From the NCBI RefSeq assembly GCF_022201045.2, contig NC_068563.1, positions 28,741,001 to 28,805,000 on the forward strand: a stretch of 64,000 bases of DNA, read 5' to 3'. Numbering within the stretch: position 1 is the first letter of the stretch; each line of letters starts with the position of its first letter. Below, one piece after another: positions 12,127-24,156 of the stretch. Below the pieces are notes generated by a model. The model was given only the letters and a program-made list of their open reading frames with translations, did no database searches and was not told where the DNA came from. The translations under genes and the position numbers were made by a program. Origin of the DNA: Citrus sinensis (taxonomy: Eukaryota > Streptophyta > Magnoliopsida > Sapindales > Rutaceae).

Positions 12127-12699
12127 AGGATTGGACGAAATCTCTTCAGCTGAGCAGCAGACATTCGATGATATTACTTCTTTTGTAGTAGTTGAAAGGT
12201 TAGATGTATTCATGCAGATTGGAAAAGCCCAGATCCTTAGTTTATTGTGGTTGTACAAAAATGGATTTTACTTTTAAGATTCATTTGTCTGAAATCGGTT
12301 GCCAAATAAAACAACTAGATTGGGGTACTTCAAAACAATGTTCTGTAAAACAAAATTCATCCTCATAGAGGGTACCTGAGATGGGTTGGTTCATGAGCAG
12401 CTTCAACAAACAACTTGAGCATTTTTTTTTCTCCTTATCTCTTAAATGCTGAGGACCTAGCGGGAGAAAAATGACAAGATAAACCAGATGCTCTCTTCAG
12501 ATGCGAAGTTGAGCTGAGAAAGGGCACTGAGATTATGTAAACACCTTTTGATCTGAACAAAAGTTTAAGATAAAACATTATATTTTCACAAAATTCGCTA
12601 ACTGTCATTTCGAGGACCGTTTCATTCTCTAAAGTAGGAACTATGTAATATTAACTGCATCTGCAATGTTTATTTCACATGAGGAAGAAAATGTACAGT

Positions 12700-15600
12700 T
12701 CACTTTGAATTTGTGACTGATGTCTTGCGAGGGGGATTAGTGTGTTTGATCCCTTGATGATGATGGTGATGATGGTGGTGATGATGTAGCTTAGCTGGTG
12801 GGGGTGTTCTTGGCATGTCCTGTGGGGTGTGGAGTTGCTCCAATGAGGTTAGAACATCAACCATTGATGGCCTATTCTTTGGATCCATGTGTAGGCACTG
12901 CAACACAACAGCAGCAACGGCTTGGGCTTCTTTCTTGGAGTACTGACCACCCAACCTTGTGTCCATGATTCTCAATACACGCCTGCTGTCTCTCAAGAAT
13001 GGGTCTGCCCATTCCACAAGGGTTTGTTCAGCAAGCCCACCTCTGTCTTCGTCCAGTGCCCGTCTCCCTGATAGCAGCTCTAACAAGACAACACCGAAGC
13101 TGTATACATCACTCTTCGGTGTCAAGTGACCTGCATCATTTCAACCAATTCATCAGGAGGAAACAATAACACATCAAGTCAAAGGAAATTTTGAGAAAAC
13201 TAAATTAAAGAAACCCATGCTCTCTTACATAAACTAATTTTGGGACTAAAATCAACCTGGATCAGTTAACCCGTCTTCCTAAGCTTGTGTATGCTCTTGT
13301 TTAGAATGGCTCCCAAAATCCCATTTTTGGAAGGCACAATACTAGATAACGACCAATTTTGAAGAAAGGAATCAATTGTTACAACGACACATAAATTCAT
13401 CTTAATTTTGAGAAAATTAAATCAAAGAAGCCCATATTCTATTAAGTTTAGTAATTTTGTTACTGACAGTATCAACCTCACAGGATCAGTTAGCCCGACT
13501 TCAAGAACCTGTGTAAGCACTAGTTTAGAATGGCTCCCAAGATCCTATTTTGGGAGGCACAATACTGAGTAATGACCGATTTTTGAAGAAAGGAATTGAT
13601 TGTTACAACAACACATTAATTCATCTTAAATTTTTGAGAAAACTAAATTAAGCAACCCATGCTCTGTTCCATTAAGTAATTTTGCTACCAACACTATCAA
13701 CACCACAGGATGTGTTAACCCCTCTTCTTAAGCCTGACTGTGCACTTGTTTAGAATGGCTCCCAAGATCCTATTCTGGGAGGCAAACACTACGTAATGAC
13801 CAATGTTTGAAGAAAGGAATTGATTGTTACAATCTCTCCCTTTCTCTGGATAAAACTTGTTAAAAGAAAACAGTCCAGCATTGGAGAGATATGCAGTGCT
13901 TGCCTGTTGCTACATATTCTGGTGCAGCATAACCTCGTGTTCCCACGATTCTAGTTGAAACATGAGTGTTATCTCCAGTAGGACCATCCCTTGCTAACCC
14001 AAAGTCTGAAAGCTTTGCATTGAAGTTCTGAAAAAGGTTTCACCCATCAGGCAATAATATTATTTTATACAGTTATGTTAGTTGATAAATAAAAATCCGC
14101 AAGAACTTCCAATGGTTCAGCATACCGAATCAAGTAGAACGTTTGAAGCCTTTAAATCACGGTAGATGACATTGGCATCTAAACCATGTAAGAAAGACAA
14201 TCCCCGAGCAACATCAATTGCAATTTTCACCCGTGTAGGCCAACTAATTGGTTGAACACCTTCTGCAGATAGGCAATACAATGGCTCAAGTATCAATATA
14301 TGCAGATGAGCCAAAATTATGAATGGATATACACAACCTCATGGACATTCCTTGAAGGCACACTATTAAAACGAGAAACAAAGATATTGAGAGCAATAAG
14401 GAGAATAAAAAGTATACACAATAAAGCAACAAGCCTATAGCCAACCTATAGCCAAATAGACATGCCTGGTAGTATACTTCATAAACAGTTCTTTGCTAAA
14501 AAATCATCTTTTGGAAAGTTTTCAGAAATGGCTCCAAGAATCCTTAAGTTCTACTATTCCATTAAGCAAAATAATTCAGCCCTCATGAAAAATTGACCAA
14601 CAATGCATAGTTAGCAAACAAATGCTAGTTTCTCCTTAGCTTATAAAAGAACAAATGTACCATAAATCCAAATTGTTTGTGTTTATGACCTGAGATAATA
14701 GCAGCCTCAGACCCTCAGTCATTGTTTAGTAACACTGCAAAGTAAAATAAAAATAAAAATAAAGAACAAAATTCTTAATTTCTGAGCATGGGAGTTTCTA
14801 ACTTAGCACAATATCCTCACGCAAAATTAAAATATTCTATAACAATAATCTCACTGATGTACAGTTTTTTTCCCACTCACTTTAGCAGATTATTCAGTGC
14901 TTAGCAAGAACGTATCTATGCCAATTGACATACTGTATAAAATTGGCTGTACTCTATTTTTGGTGCAAGGACATGGGAAATAACTTTTAACTATATCAGT
15001 ATGAAAATTAAAAAAAAAAAAAATGTAAGTCCACATAAAAAGAAATTCTTACTTCGAAATAAATGATTCTCCAGGCTTCCTTTTGGCATAAACTCATATA
15101 CTAAAAGTCTGTTATCTGATTCCGAACAGTATCCAATGAGTTTCACCAGATTTTCATGGCGAAGCTGGCCTAAATAGATTACTTCAGTCTGCCACATTAA
15201 CAGAATATTGAAAGACGATTAAGTTTGAATATTCACTAGAAGTAGAAAGGCCACACTAACAAGAAATCAACTTATAGGGATCCCATGGCACATACAAGCC
15301 ATTCCTTGTGACCTTGAAAACTTTCAGCTTTAAGTCTCTTGATGGCTACCACAATTCCGCTTCCAGGTTTAGTGGGAGCAAAAGTGTTTTGATCAATCCA
15401 CCCTTTGAATACACACCCAAATCCTCCCTCTCCGAGAAGATAATCCGAGCAAAAGTTCTTGGTGGCAATTTTGAGATCATTGAAGCTGAAGGATCTGACA
15501 TTGCTATTAGCAGATGCATTAGCTTTAGATGCTATTAGAGATTTGTTCAAACTTTCCAAAGACGTTTGCTGGCCGGAATGTGTAGAATCCTCCTGCTTTC

Positions 15601-16088
15601 CCTTATCTCGGGGTTTTGCATTTCCTGCGAGAGGCAATAACAGAAGAAAACTCATATTTAATACTTAGACAGTCGACACAGAAATTCGTGTCACAGCCGA
15701 AAGTAGAGAAAAAGAAAAGAATTATGTTCAAAAAGTGAGAACATGTAGCGAAGTATATATTCATTCATCCCAATCAACCTTGTACAAAGTTGTTTCTCCT
15801 ATGAACATGCATGGAATTAAACATACAGAGATAACGCAAAACGCAAGAGGAAAACCTCAGAGCTAAGTAAGTGTGATTTTACCATGTGAAGATAATCAAT
15901 TACAACACAATCTAACTCATTGTTCAAAGCAAATTTAATTAAAACTAGATTAATAGCACAAGAAGCCACTAGCTAGTTCAGACTGAGGTTGAATAAATAA
16001 ATACATAAAATAAAATAAAAAACGAACCGGAAAAATTAGACGAAGAAGCATGAGCACACTTAGCAGATCTTCCGCAGCAATTCCCCAT
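12700..16088 (-). CDS. Receptor-like cytoplasmic kinase, subfamily VII (PBL-type)
   Basis: Six exons (16028-16088, 15296-15624, 15053-15188, 14126-14262, 13904-14027, 12700-13130) join in frame to 405 residues. The start [11 protein letters not shown] is chosen because Gly2 and Cys4/Cys5 form the N-myristoylation/palmitoylation signal typical of RLCK-VII. Visible kinase parts: P-loop [11 protein letters not shown], catalytic Lys in VAIKRLK, catalytic loop [22 protein letters not shown], and [20 protein letters not shown] in the activation segment. All key residues are present, so an active Ser/Thr kinase tethered to the plasma membrane is expected, acting downstream of receptor kinases. The C-terminal tail has a run of ten histidines. 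Intron 5 starts with GC rather than GT and contains a threefold direct repeat. The exact PBL orthologue is not assigned. Confidence 0.93.
13170..13840. repeat. Threefold about 225-bp direct repeat inside kinase intron 5
   Basis: The block containing TTAGAATGGCTCCCAA begins its motif at 13301, 13525 and 13750, spacing 224-225 bp. Each unit also shares GAAGAAAGGAAT, TTGTTACAA and, except at the end, AATTCATCTTAA. The units are clearly diverged, so the array is not very recent. Confidence 0.85.
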
Positions 16089-17088
16089 TCCACGAAGATG
16101 ATGATGATATTGGGGAGCAATGAATCCTCTGGAACATCTTATTGAAGTCCAAGTCGATATCATCGACGGTCAATGGCGGAAACCTCCTTTCCTTTGAATG
16201 AAAATTTCAAATTCAACGCAAGCCTTATGGTCCCTACTCATTCATTCTTATTATTAATAAAAATTTGACTTTTCATTCAAACCTTATCCTCCTGCTTCAT
16301 TGCGTTACTATTTCCTACCAAATTTGACGCATTCAAAATTCAAAGAATTTAAAATATCTTACCACCAAACTTCATATATTACTAGCCAAATTTTCATGTA
16401 TAAAAATTTTAATACCAATTTCGGGTGAAAAAAAAAATTTAATACCCGAAATTATTATCTCTTTAAAACCTCATAAGAGATAACAGTTTCGAATTGTGAT
16501 CAATTCATAAAGGCGAGAAAAAAAGTACGTGCGGAGGCAAAAGTCGTCAGTTTTAATCATTTGATTCTCAGTCAGTTCACACTCACGGCACTGCACTTTG
16601 TTTTTCGCCTTTCGCGCGCTTAAAGCAGGCTGCCCAGTACGGTGGGTTGGATGATAAATGTGAAATTTCAAGGGTATTTTCTAATAGCTCCCTCATGTAT
16701 AGTAGAACATCAAATAAACCTATTTAAATTGAAAATATATCAAGAACTCGCTTGCTAGTTGCTATAAACAATCCACAGACAATATACAATATTAATGATA
16801 TTTTACAAGAAAGTAAATTTTATATAGATCAAAATAAATATATAATCATTGCCATCAAAAAAATTTTAAACCTTTATATTAGTAGATAATAACAAATCAC
16901 TTTTTAACACTTTTCTTCTCTTAATAGAAGAAATTTTTCCACAAATAGTCTTGTATGTTTGTTGAGAGTGTGTGTAGTTCTTTAATGTGGACGTTCTTAT
17001 TTTTTTATTAAAATATATTTTTAAATCATAGAGTTTAAAAATTTTTTTAACTACCTTAAATCGCACGGTTTAAAAATATGTCAACATT

Positions 17089-17151
<63 letters not shown>
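16089..17151. other. Kinase 5' flank and intergenic DNA
   Basis: Holds the kinase leader and promoter (reading leftwards). No other gene is seen. The segment 16980-17090 resembles, in inverse orientation, sequence near 63.6-63.8 kb. A (TA)n run occupies about 17094-17150. Confidence 0.5.
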
Positions 17152-17153
<2 letters not shown>

Positions 17154-17279
17154 CAAATGCTATGTTACAATTAATGTAACATACACACTCAACAACAACC
17201 ACATAAATTGTGTGAGCCCATTATTTGTGTGGTTGTTGTTGAGTGTGTATGTTACATTAATTGTAACATAGGAGCTTCC
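17152..17279. mobile_element. 128-bp foldback MITE in a (TA)n tract
   Basis: Two arms of about 48 nt starting TATGTTACAATTAATGTAAC are inverted with a single mismatch, around a short loop. The element is bounded by TATATATAA on both sides (17143-17151, 17280-17288), formally a perfect 9-bp target duplication, though the left copy lies in a TA repeat. Ends GGCAAATGCTATG and (reversed) GGAAGCTCCTATG match Mutator-like MITE structure. A transcript would fold into a long hairpin. Confidence 0.7.
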
Positions 17280-17731
17280 TATATATAAACACATGCACAC
17301 ACCCCGAGGGGTTTCTTCTGCCCACTCTAGTTTCTTCGACCCATTCTAGACCGACTGACATGTCCACGTTGCCACATCACAAAATTGATATATAGGACTA
17401 GGTGGCTGGAAATAGATTTATAACTAGAAACATCCACACATGAGATTTCCAACGGATGAAAATTGAGATGATGCACGAACAACTTCCTGGCTTAGCATAA
17501 CGCCCTAGGGCACTGATAGACTTGCTACATTGTTGCTCGATTTCAGAATGTACCGACACCACGTGTAACGTCTGTGTGATACGATACTTTTAATTTTCTC
17601 CATATTCTAATAAAAATAAGCCGACAAAAAATGGCTTGCTACATATTGATCAAAATTAATTTGGTTGAGAGATACAGCTGGACTCATATTAGACAACAAA
17701 CAAATCAGCAACGTATATTCTTTCGTTTTTG

Positions 17732-20700
17732 TTATACAGCACGCTTCCGCTTTGAACGCTTGCTTTTCCTCGGCCGTGAAGGATCAGGAACCTGTTTGCT
17801 CCTGTTGGAGGCATAAGCCTCTTCTAGAACCCCCTGGCCCTGGTAGAAAACATTAAGACTAGTTCAAAACTTTAGAATTTAAACCACAAAACAGTATCAG
17901 TGTTGGACAGCATAAACCCTCTACCACTGCCACAAGAACACAGCAAGATTATGACTTTGTAGCCATTTAAAATGCTGTGGGGTAATACATTTCAAATCTG
18001 TCTAAGATGACTGGCTTTTATCTTAGGCTTGATTATTCACTAATTTTTCTTTTGATGTTCCTACTTCACTGAAATACAAGGAAGCATGAATGTGGAGATA
18101 AAAGGCATTACAATGGTCCTTTCAGGCACAGGGAAACTTTAACATGCAAGGAAAGTTCAATGCTTCCAACGTGGTCCCACAAGAACTACTGTTGAGCCAC
18201 CATTAAGAGTGTTGAACTTAGATTGGTGTCTGCATTATTAAAAAACCAAGTGCATTTAACTAACTTGTACTCATAAGTCATATGGTACCATTTATGCCAT
18301 TGGCTTAGTGGGTTCCTCTGTCATGCTTGTGGGTACACTATAATGATGAAAACGTACAACTCTCAATGACAGAGAAACAAAATGTCCAAGAAATTGTAAA
18401 TTCCAGAACATACGATTCAGAAGAGCTATCTTATGTTAGTCTAACAGTCCTTAAATGCTTAAACTGAGAACTTTACCTTCTCTCCATCAGATTCCCCTTC
18501 AGAATCTGATGCAGAATTCATGGTTTGAACGTCTTCTGCTGGCAATGCCTTGTTCAACTTCTTCCCCTTCTCTTCTTCTTTTAATTGTCTAAATCTGTTA
18601 ATTGCCATTTTTATCAGCAGGACACTATTGAAGTAGCTGGAAGAAGTACAAGTGTCGAGAATCAGAAAACTGACCTATCACCAGCCCGGGATGGCTGAGA
18701 GACTGATCGCTTTGCACGTCCTGCAGTGATGATTTCACTCGCATTCTCAGTAACAACAGGCTTTGCACCACCAAGTTTTCGTAACCACACTTGTTGTGCT
18801 GTGCTGAGAACATTATTTGTGAACCTACAAATTGCATAGTGCATTTAACAAACTAATTTACAGAAAAAGAAAAGGCTCCTTAAATGAACAAATTAATGAT
18901 TGTACTAATACAAAGCCAAAGAAGAATGTTTCTTGCAATGCACTCTAATGGGGGGTGAGGGGAGCATGTATGTCTAAATAAAGTATGCGTACTACTGACC
19001 ACTGCAACATAGTATTGACCACCTCTTACCACAGATAAATATCCTTCATCAACAGCATAATGAGAAGGAACATAACCGAAGGCAGAATATGTTGTTAATA
19101 TAAAAAATGTAGTTGCTTCCTGAAGCATTGTACATATCAAAAGAATGCAAGCTATGGGCAGAATCACACACATAAATCACATGAATTCAGTTAACTGCTT
19201 TTAGTAAAATTGATATGAGAAACCAACCAGTAAATTGATAATCCCGATGGGACCGACAAGGAAAAGTAGCCAATCATGAGTGGAAGAAACTTGAAAACAA
19301 GAAGTGTGTTCTTTTGAGCTGGATCATCTGTCTGTCGAAGCAAACCAATTCAGGACTTCAACTTGTTTAGACAAGAAACAAACCAAAAGAAAATGGAAAG
19401 TAAAGAGAGTTCATTTTCTTGCCTGGGGAGGTTTCATGAGCTCCATTGAAGCATACTGTGAAACGACAAGAAGGACAGGTAAAACAAGGTATGCAGCAGT
19501 GTCATGCCAGCCCAATGGCGGATGGCCATCCTGCATGATGATTATAAGTTAGATAATTTATGTTTAATTGAAAAGAATAACGACTGATCAGTGCCTCATC
19601 AACTAAGAAAAGGAAACAAAAAATCAAAGTTGAAGGAGGTAGACATATCCTCAATTTTTTTAAGGAAAATTCAGCCTACATATTTCTATACATGCTTATG
19701 AACTATGATATCTTTTTTCCATACACAGAAACCATATTAAAGGACACTGAAAAACAAACATTATAAGCTGATACATGAAACTTAGCGCTAATGCCTAGCT
19801 TGCGAGGTTTTATAACTCACCTTTCTTTCCTTAAATTTACCAAGGATTATGTCTTGGTTAATGGTTTCTTATATTAATTTATAGCAAAATGCTTGTAAAC
19901 ATCATGTATCAGACCATGCAAAAGATTCAAAGAAACTGATTTTCAATCCACAAAAAATTGATTTTGAAAAACTCGTATGGGTCACAAAAGTTGAATGTAG
20001 GTGCTAATTGTTCAAACGCACAGTTACATGTTTAAATTAGTAGCTTCTTAAAGGCTTGGAAAGCAAGAGACTAAATTGTAGAGAATGAAGAAACATGTGA
20101 AAGAAACAATTGCTTCATGCATTTGGAGAACATAAAAAATATTACCACAAACGGTAAGAGCCAGGAAATGCCAGATCCACTTTGTCGAGCAGCAATCGTA
20201 GTTGGCCCAGACAATGAGGGTATCCAAAAGAAACCTTCTGTTAACAGACCCTTAAAATGAAAAGTTTGCAATTGTCAGCATACTGACATTACTTAGCAAT
20301 TAGGAGTGTATATCCATCAGTAAAAGTTATTAGTATCTAAACCCTCTTAATTACCTCATTTGCCACATTTGAAAGAGCTTGATAGAGACCTATCCAGACT
20401 GGTATAGTAGCCAATGTTGGCAAACAACCTACAGACCGATAGGGAGATGATAACGCACATCAGAAACTGAAGGAGATGTGCAATTTAATAGCGCCATAAT
20501 AAGTTTTAAAAAGGGAGTAGAAAGACAGCAACTGTAAGACCTCAAGAGAAATGAAGATGAACAAAAAACAAACTATAAATCAACATCAACTAAAGTACAT
20601 ACTGCCATGACATATGATGATTGCAATTTAGTCTATGAAACATGATTGGCATGTGAACTTTCTCATCCCGGAAAAAGTTGATATTGATTTGCAAATTTTC

Positions 20701-22298
20701 ACTCTAGATATTTCTCAATAGTCAACTCACAACTGCCAAACCTCTATCGCCATTAATAAAGAAGCAAAGAAAGAAAAAGAAAATAACCCCATAAGGTAAA
20801 AATGTAATTTCCAACTTATGGGGGAGGAAGCAAAACAAATGCAATGGCAAATGATCCTCTGAAAGAGAACCTGCTAATGGATTAACCCCAGCCTGCCGGT
20901 ATAAACGTGATGTCTCAAGCTGAATTCTTTCCTGGAAAGAGGTTAGAAGAAAAAGAACCATATTAACATTTAAAAAAAAAAAAAAGGAAGAAGAAGACGT
21001 TTGCTTTCAATCTCAGAATCTAATCAACTCTCTTCCTCACCTGATTGCCAGCATATCTTTGTTGAATAGCTTTGATCTTAGGTTGAAGGTTTTGCATTGC
21101 TAATGTTGATTCCACCTACATATTAATCAAAGTCATCACCTAACAACACCAACACTACCAAGGAAGCCAATTATATTACATTCACATTGGCGTTATAATC
21201 CACAAATACAATACATCAATCAATTTCAACTTAGACCAAAAAAAAAAAATGACAATTGGTGGCAAATATTTGCAAAACGTCACTTCCATGGCAAAACCTT
21301 ATTTTCATCAAGTAGCATAGTTGAATTTTCTTAAATTAAAACACTGTATGACTTGTAATAAAAGAAACAGCCTAATTACCCATATCATTTTCCTCGAAGA
21401 AGTGGAAGCAAAAACACTCACCTGTTTCTTTGTTAAAGGAAATGTGGCAACTTTAACAATAACTGTCAACAAAATTATTGCAAAGCCATATGAATACGGC
21501 ACATGAACAGCATCAATCCCATCCTTCAATATCTGGAACAGAATCCAAATGTAACAAAAATATAATCAATTATCAACATACATGCAATCTTTGCTCAACT
21601 AGTTAGCAACTTAAACTGTTATAAAAATTGACAAGAGTTTTTCGTGAAAGCACTTTCGGGGATTAGAAAAGCCCTTGGAACACTTGATAAGCATATTATA
21701 GTTGCATTTCGGCCACAACAGGAGTTTCTACAGTTTTGCTCCATTCCTTTCATAATATTTTTTTAAAAAATTTCAAATGCATTTCCTTTTTTTCCTCCTT
21801 TCGAACTTTTTTTTTTTTTTGGCGGGACAGATTCTCCTTTCTAACTATTATCAAATAACTAACTTCTTCACAAAATTCATAATAATTATCAACTAAAAAT
21901 ATAAACTTAAATAATAATAGTAATAATAACAAAAAAGGAACAAAAATTACCTTGAGAACGAATTCCATAGCTTCAGAGATAAAACCGAACCAGCCGCCGT
22001 TTTTCTGCGTAGCCCCATCAGCTGACGTGGAGGCAGCTCCGCCAGAAGCAGAATCAAGTGAAACGGCAGCGTCTGCCAGCGTGTAAAGCAAGCTCTCAGT
22101 TCGACTAAAAACTGAGTTGAGATCGATAGAAGAGTCGAGGGAGAGAATTGGAGGAATTTCTTGGAAGCTGAGTCTAACTCTGGTGGAGGCGAGTCTACGG
22201 TTAGGAAGCGGGTGGAGCCCGTGGCGAGAGAGTGACGATAATGGTGAAGGGAGTGGTGTGCCGACGAACGGTGGAGATGAAATCAGAGTTTTCGTCAT
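17732..22298 (-). CDS. ALB3: ALBINO3, chloroplast thylakoid membrane insertase (Oxa1/YidC family)
   Basis: Eleven exons (21951-22298, 21422-21532, 21041-21115, 20871-20931, 20355-20428, 20146-20250, 19423-19530, 19228-19331, 18675-18824, 18477-18594, 17732-17839) join with consistent phase to 453 residues, close to the usual 460 or so. Residues 1 to about 55 are Ser/Arg-rich and fit a chloroplast transit peptide. The Oxa1/YidC core follows: VPYSYGFAIILLTVIVKVA, the QPKIKAIQQRYAGNQ loop, CLPTLATIPVWIGLYQALSN, TAAYLVLPVLLVVSQYASM and LPLMIGYFSLSVPSGLSIYW, giving five membrane spans. The basic tail (RAKRSVSQPSRAGDR and SKRSKRKRAV at the end) matches the two motifs known to bind cpSRP43. ALB3 inserts light-harvesting proteins into thylakoids with cpSRP54/cpSRP43/cpFtsY. 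Intron 7 is a GC-AG intron (CCCAG|GCAAGA). Confidence 0.96.
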
Positions 22299-22338
22299 GG
22301 AGGGTGAATTTTTCTTTTCTTTTTTTTTTTTTTTATGA

Positions 22339-23711
22339 GAATTGAGCTCAGCTTCTCATGAATGGTGGAGATGAGGAAGCACTGGTAGGGGAGGATGCAA
22401 GAAAAGATTTTTTGAATTATCCGTAATTTTAATTTTGCGCGAGTGGAGTGTCAGCCTGTCAGGATCTCCGGGCGCGCTTCTCTGTTACATCCTCATTTGA
22501 GCCAATAGTTGAACGCCACGAAAATTAGGCTTTGTGGCAGTTTTGGTCCTACGGACATTGTAATTATTTAAATGCTCCTCGTCAGTCGGCTGGGCATAGA
22601 ACAATTTCAACTCCAGGCCGACGTGGCTTACATTAATTGGTCACTACTCATTGGTGCGTATTTAATTCGACAACGGGTCGTTTCTCTTTTGATAAGATGT
22701 TAGATTCATTTTGCAAATCGATGGGTATGAGTAGGTGAACTTTTAGGTCTGTAATGCAAAATATTAGTACGATTGTTGGAGCTTATAATTTATAAACTTA
22801 AGTACTTTTTTCCATTAATTAATATGGTATATAACTCAACGATCATTTTGGATGAAATTAGTCAATTACCACCGAATCTCAGTCATTTTGTTAGATATTA
22901 GTTATTCCATCGTTATATTTCAATAATTAGGGTTTTGACTCTAATATCACTTATTGGGAGATTGAGTCTAGAATTTTTAGATTTCTAATTTAAAAGATTA
23001 GTTTGTTAGATTGAGAGACGTATCCTACTTATAAACTAAAATAATTCTTTTTAAAAAACTAATATGAAACAGACTTCAATAATTAATATTCTTATTAATG
23101 ATTCAAATTTGTATTTAGAAAAAAAGAATAATTCAATTTTCATATATAAATTAATGTGTGATAGTAATTTATGAATTGCGTTAGTATACATATTCTATTT
23201 GATTAATAATTCTAATATTCTATGCCACAACAATTTATATAGAAAATGTATGTACATAAAAATTATAATACCAATATTATATCTTACGATCTTGTAAATA
23301 GTTTAGTGTTGATATTTTGTAATATTTATAACCTACATGCTTATCTCTTGGTATAATTATCAGGACATAATTGAACAAAAAAAAAGTTTTACTAAATGTC
23401 TATTTTTATTTTGATAGTTATCTTAATGATTCATAAAGATGGGTAAACCACCCAACTCGACTTTTGACTTGAATGATCCAACTTGAAATTTTTGGGTTTT
23501 AACTCAAATTTAAGGGTTAAGGGTTGGGTTAGGACTGATAGTGTGTTTATATTTCCGAAATCAAAATGAAAATAGAGGAATTGGAATAAAAAATTTGTTT
23601 ACTCGTTAAATTAAAATTAAGAATAGAAACAATATACATGGGACCCACACAAAATAAGAAGTGATTATGGAAATTCTAATTCCGATGGGGGAGTTGGGAA
23701 TCAGATCCCCA
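22339..23711. other. ALB3 5' flank, then repetitive AT-rich DNA
   Basis: The first few hundred bases must carry the ALB3 promoter. A dispersed repeat follows, and the last about 170 bp before the Mutator-like element look like one side of an older element interrupted by it. Confidence 0.5.
22730..23250. repeat. Dispersed repeat, copy 1 (about 520 bp)
   Basis: Runs collinear with 42905-43430: shared words include GGAGCTTAT..ATTTATAAA, TTGGGAGATTGA, AGAATTTTTAGATT, CCTACTTATAAACTAAA and ATATTCTATTTGATTAA, ending at GCCACAACAATT. No coding capacity and no clear terminal repeats; family unknown. Confidence 0.75.
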
Positions 23712-24156
23712 TTTCCCCTCGGGAAATTTACGAAAATAACCATTAATAGTTTATTATTTTCACAATTAACCGTCTCAACTTTTTTCTATCAACATTAGCC
23801 AAATACAAGCCTTTCTTCCCAAATTACCCTTTTTTACAGAACAAAACCAACATTGTTTCTCCCATATCGCCAAACCAAAAGCAGCTTTTCATTCTTGAAT
23901 CATCAGCCAACGACGACCGCAAAAGACAACGGTAAAAGTGATATCCGATCATAATCTATCCGGATCCAACACAAATCGACATCACTCAGTGGTATGAATT
24001 ATTTTCTGAACTTACTGAACTCAGTTGATGAATCTGAATCTGGCGACAGGCTGGCTGTCGCAACAAAACTTGGTGCGACAGGCACCTTGGAGATTTATTA
24101 AAACTGTATTATTTTAATAGAACTCAAATAATTTTTTTTTTATAATTTCAGGCTTA

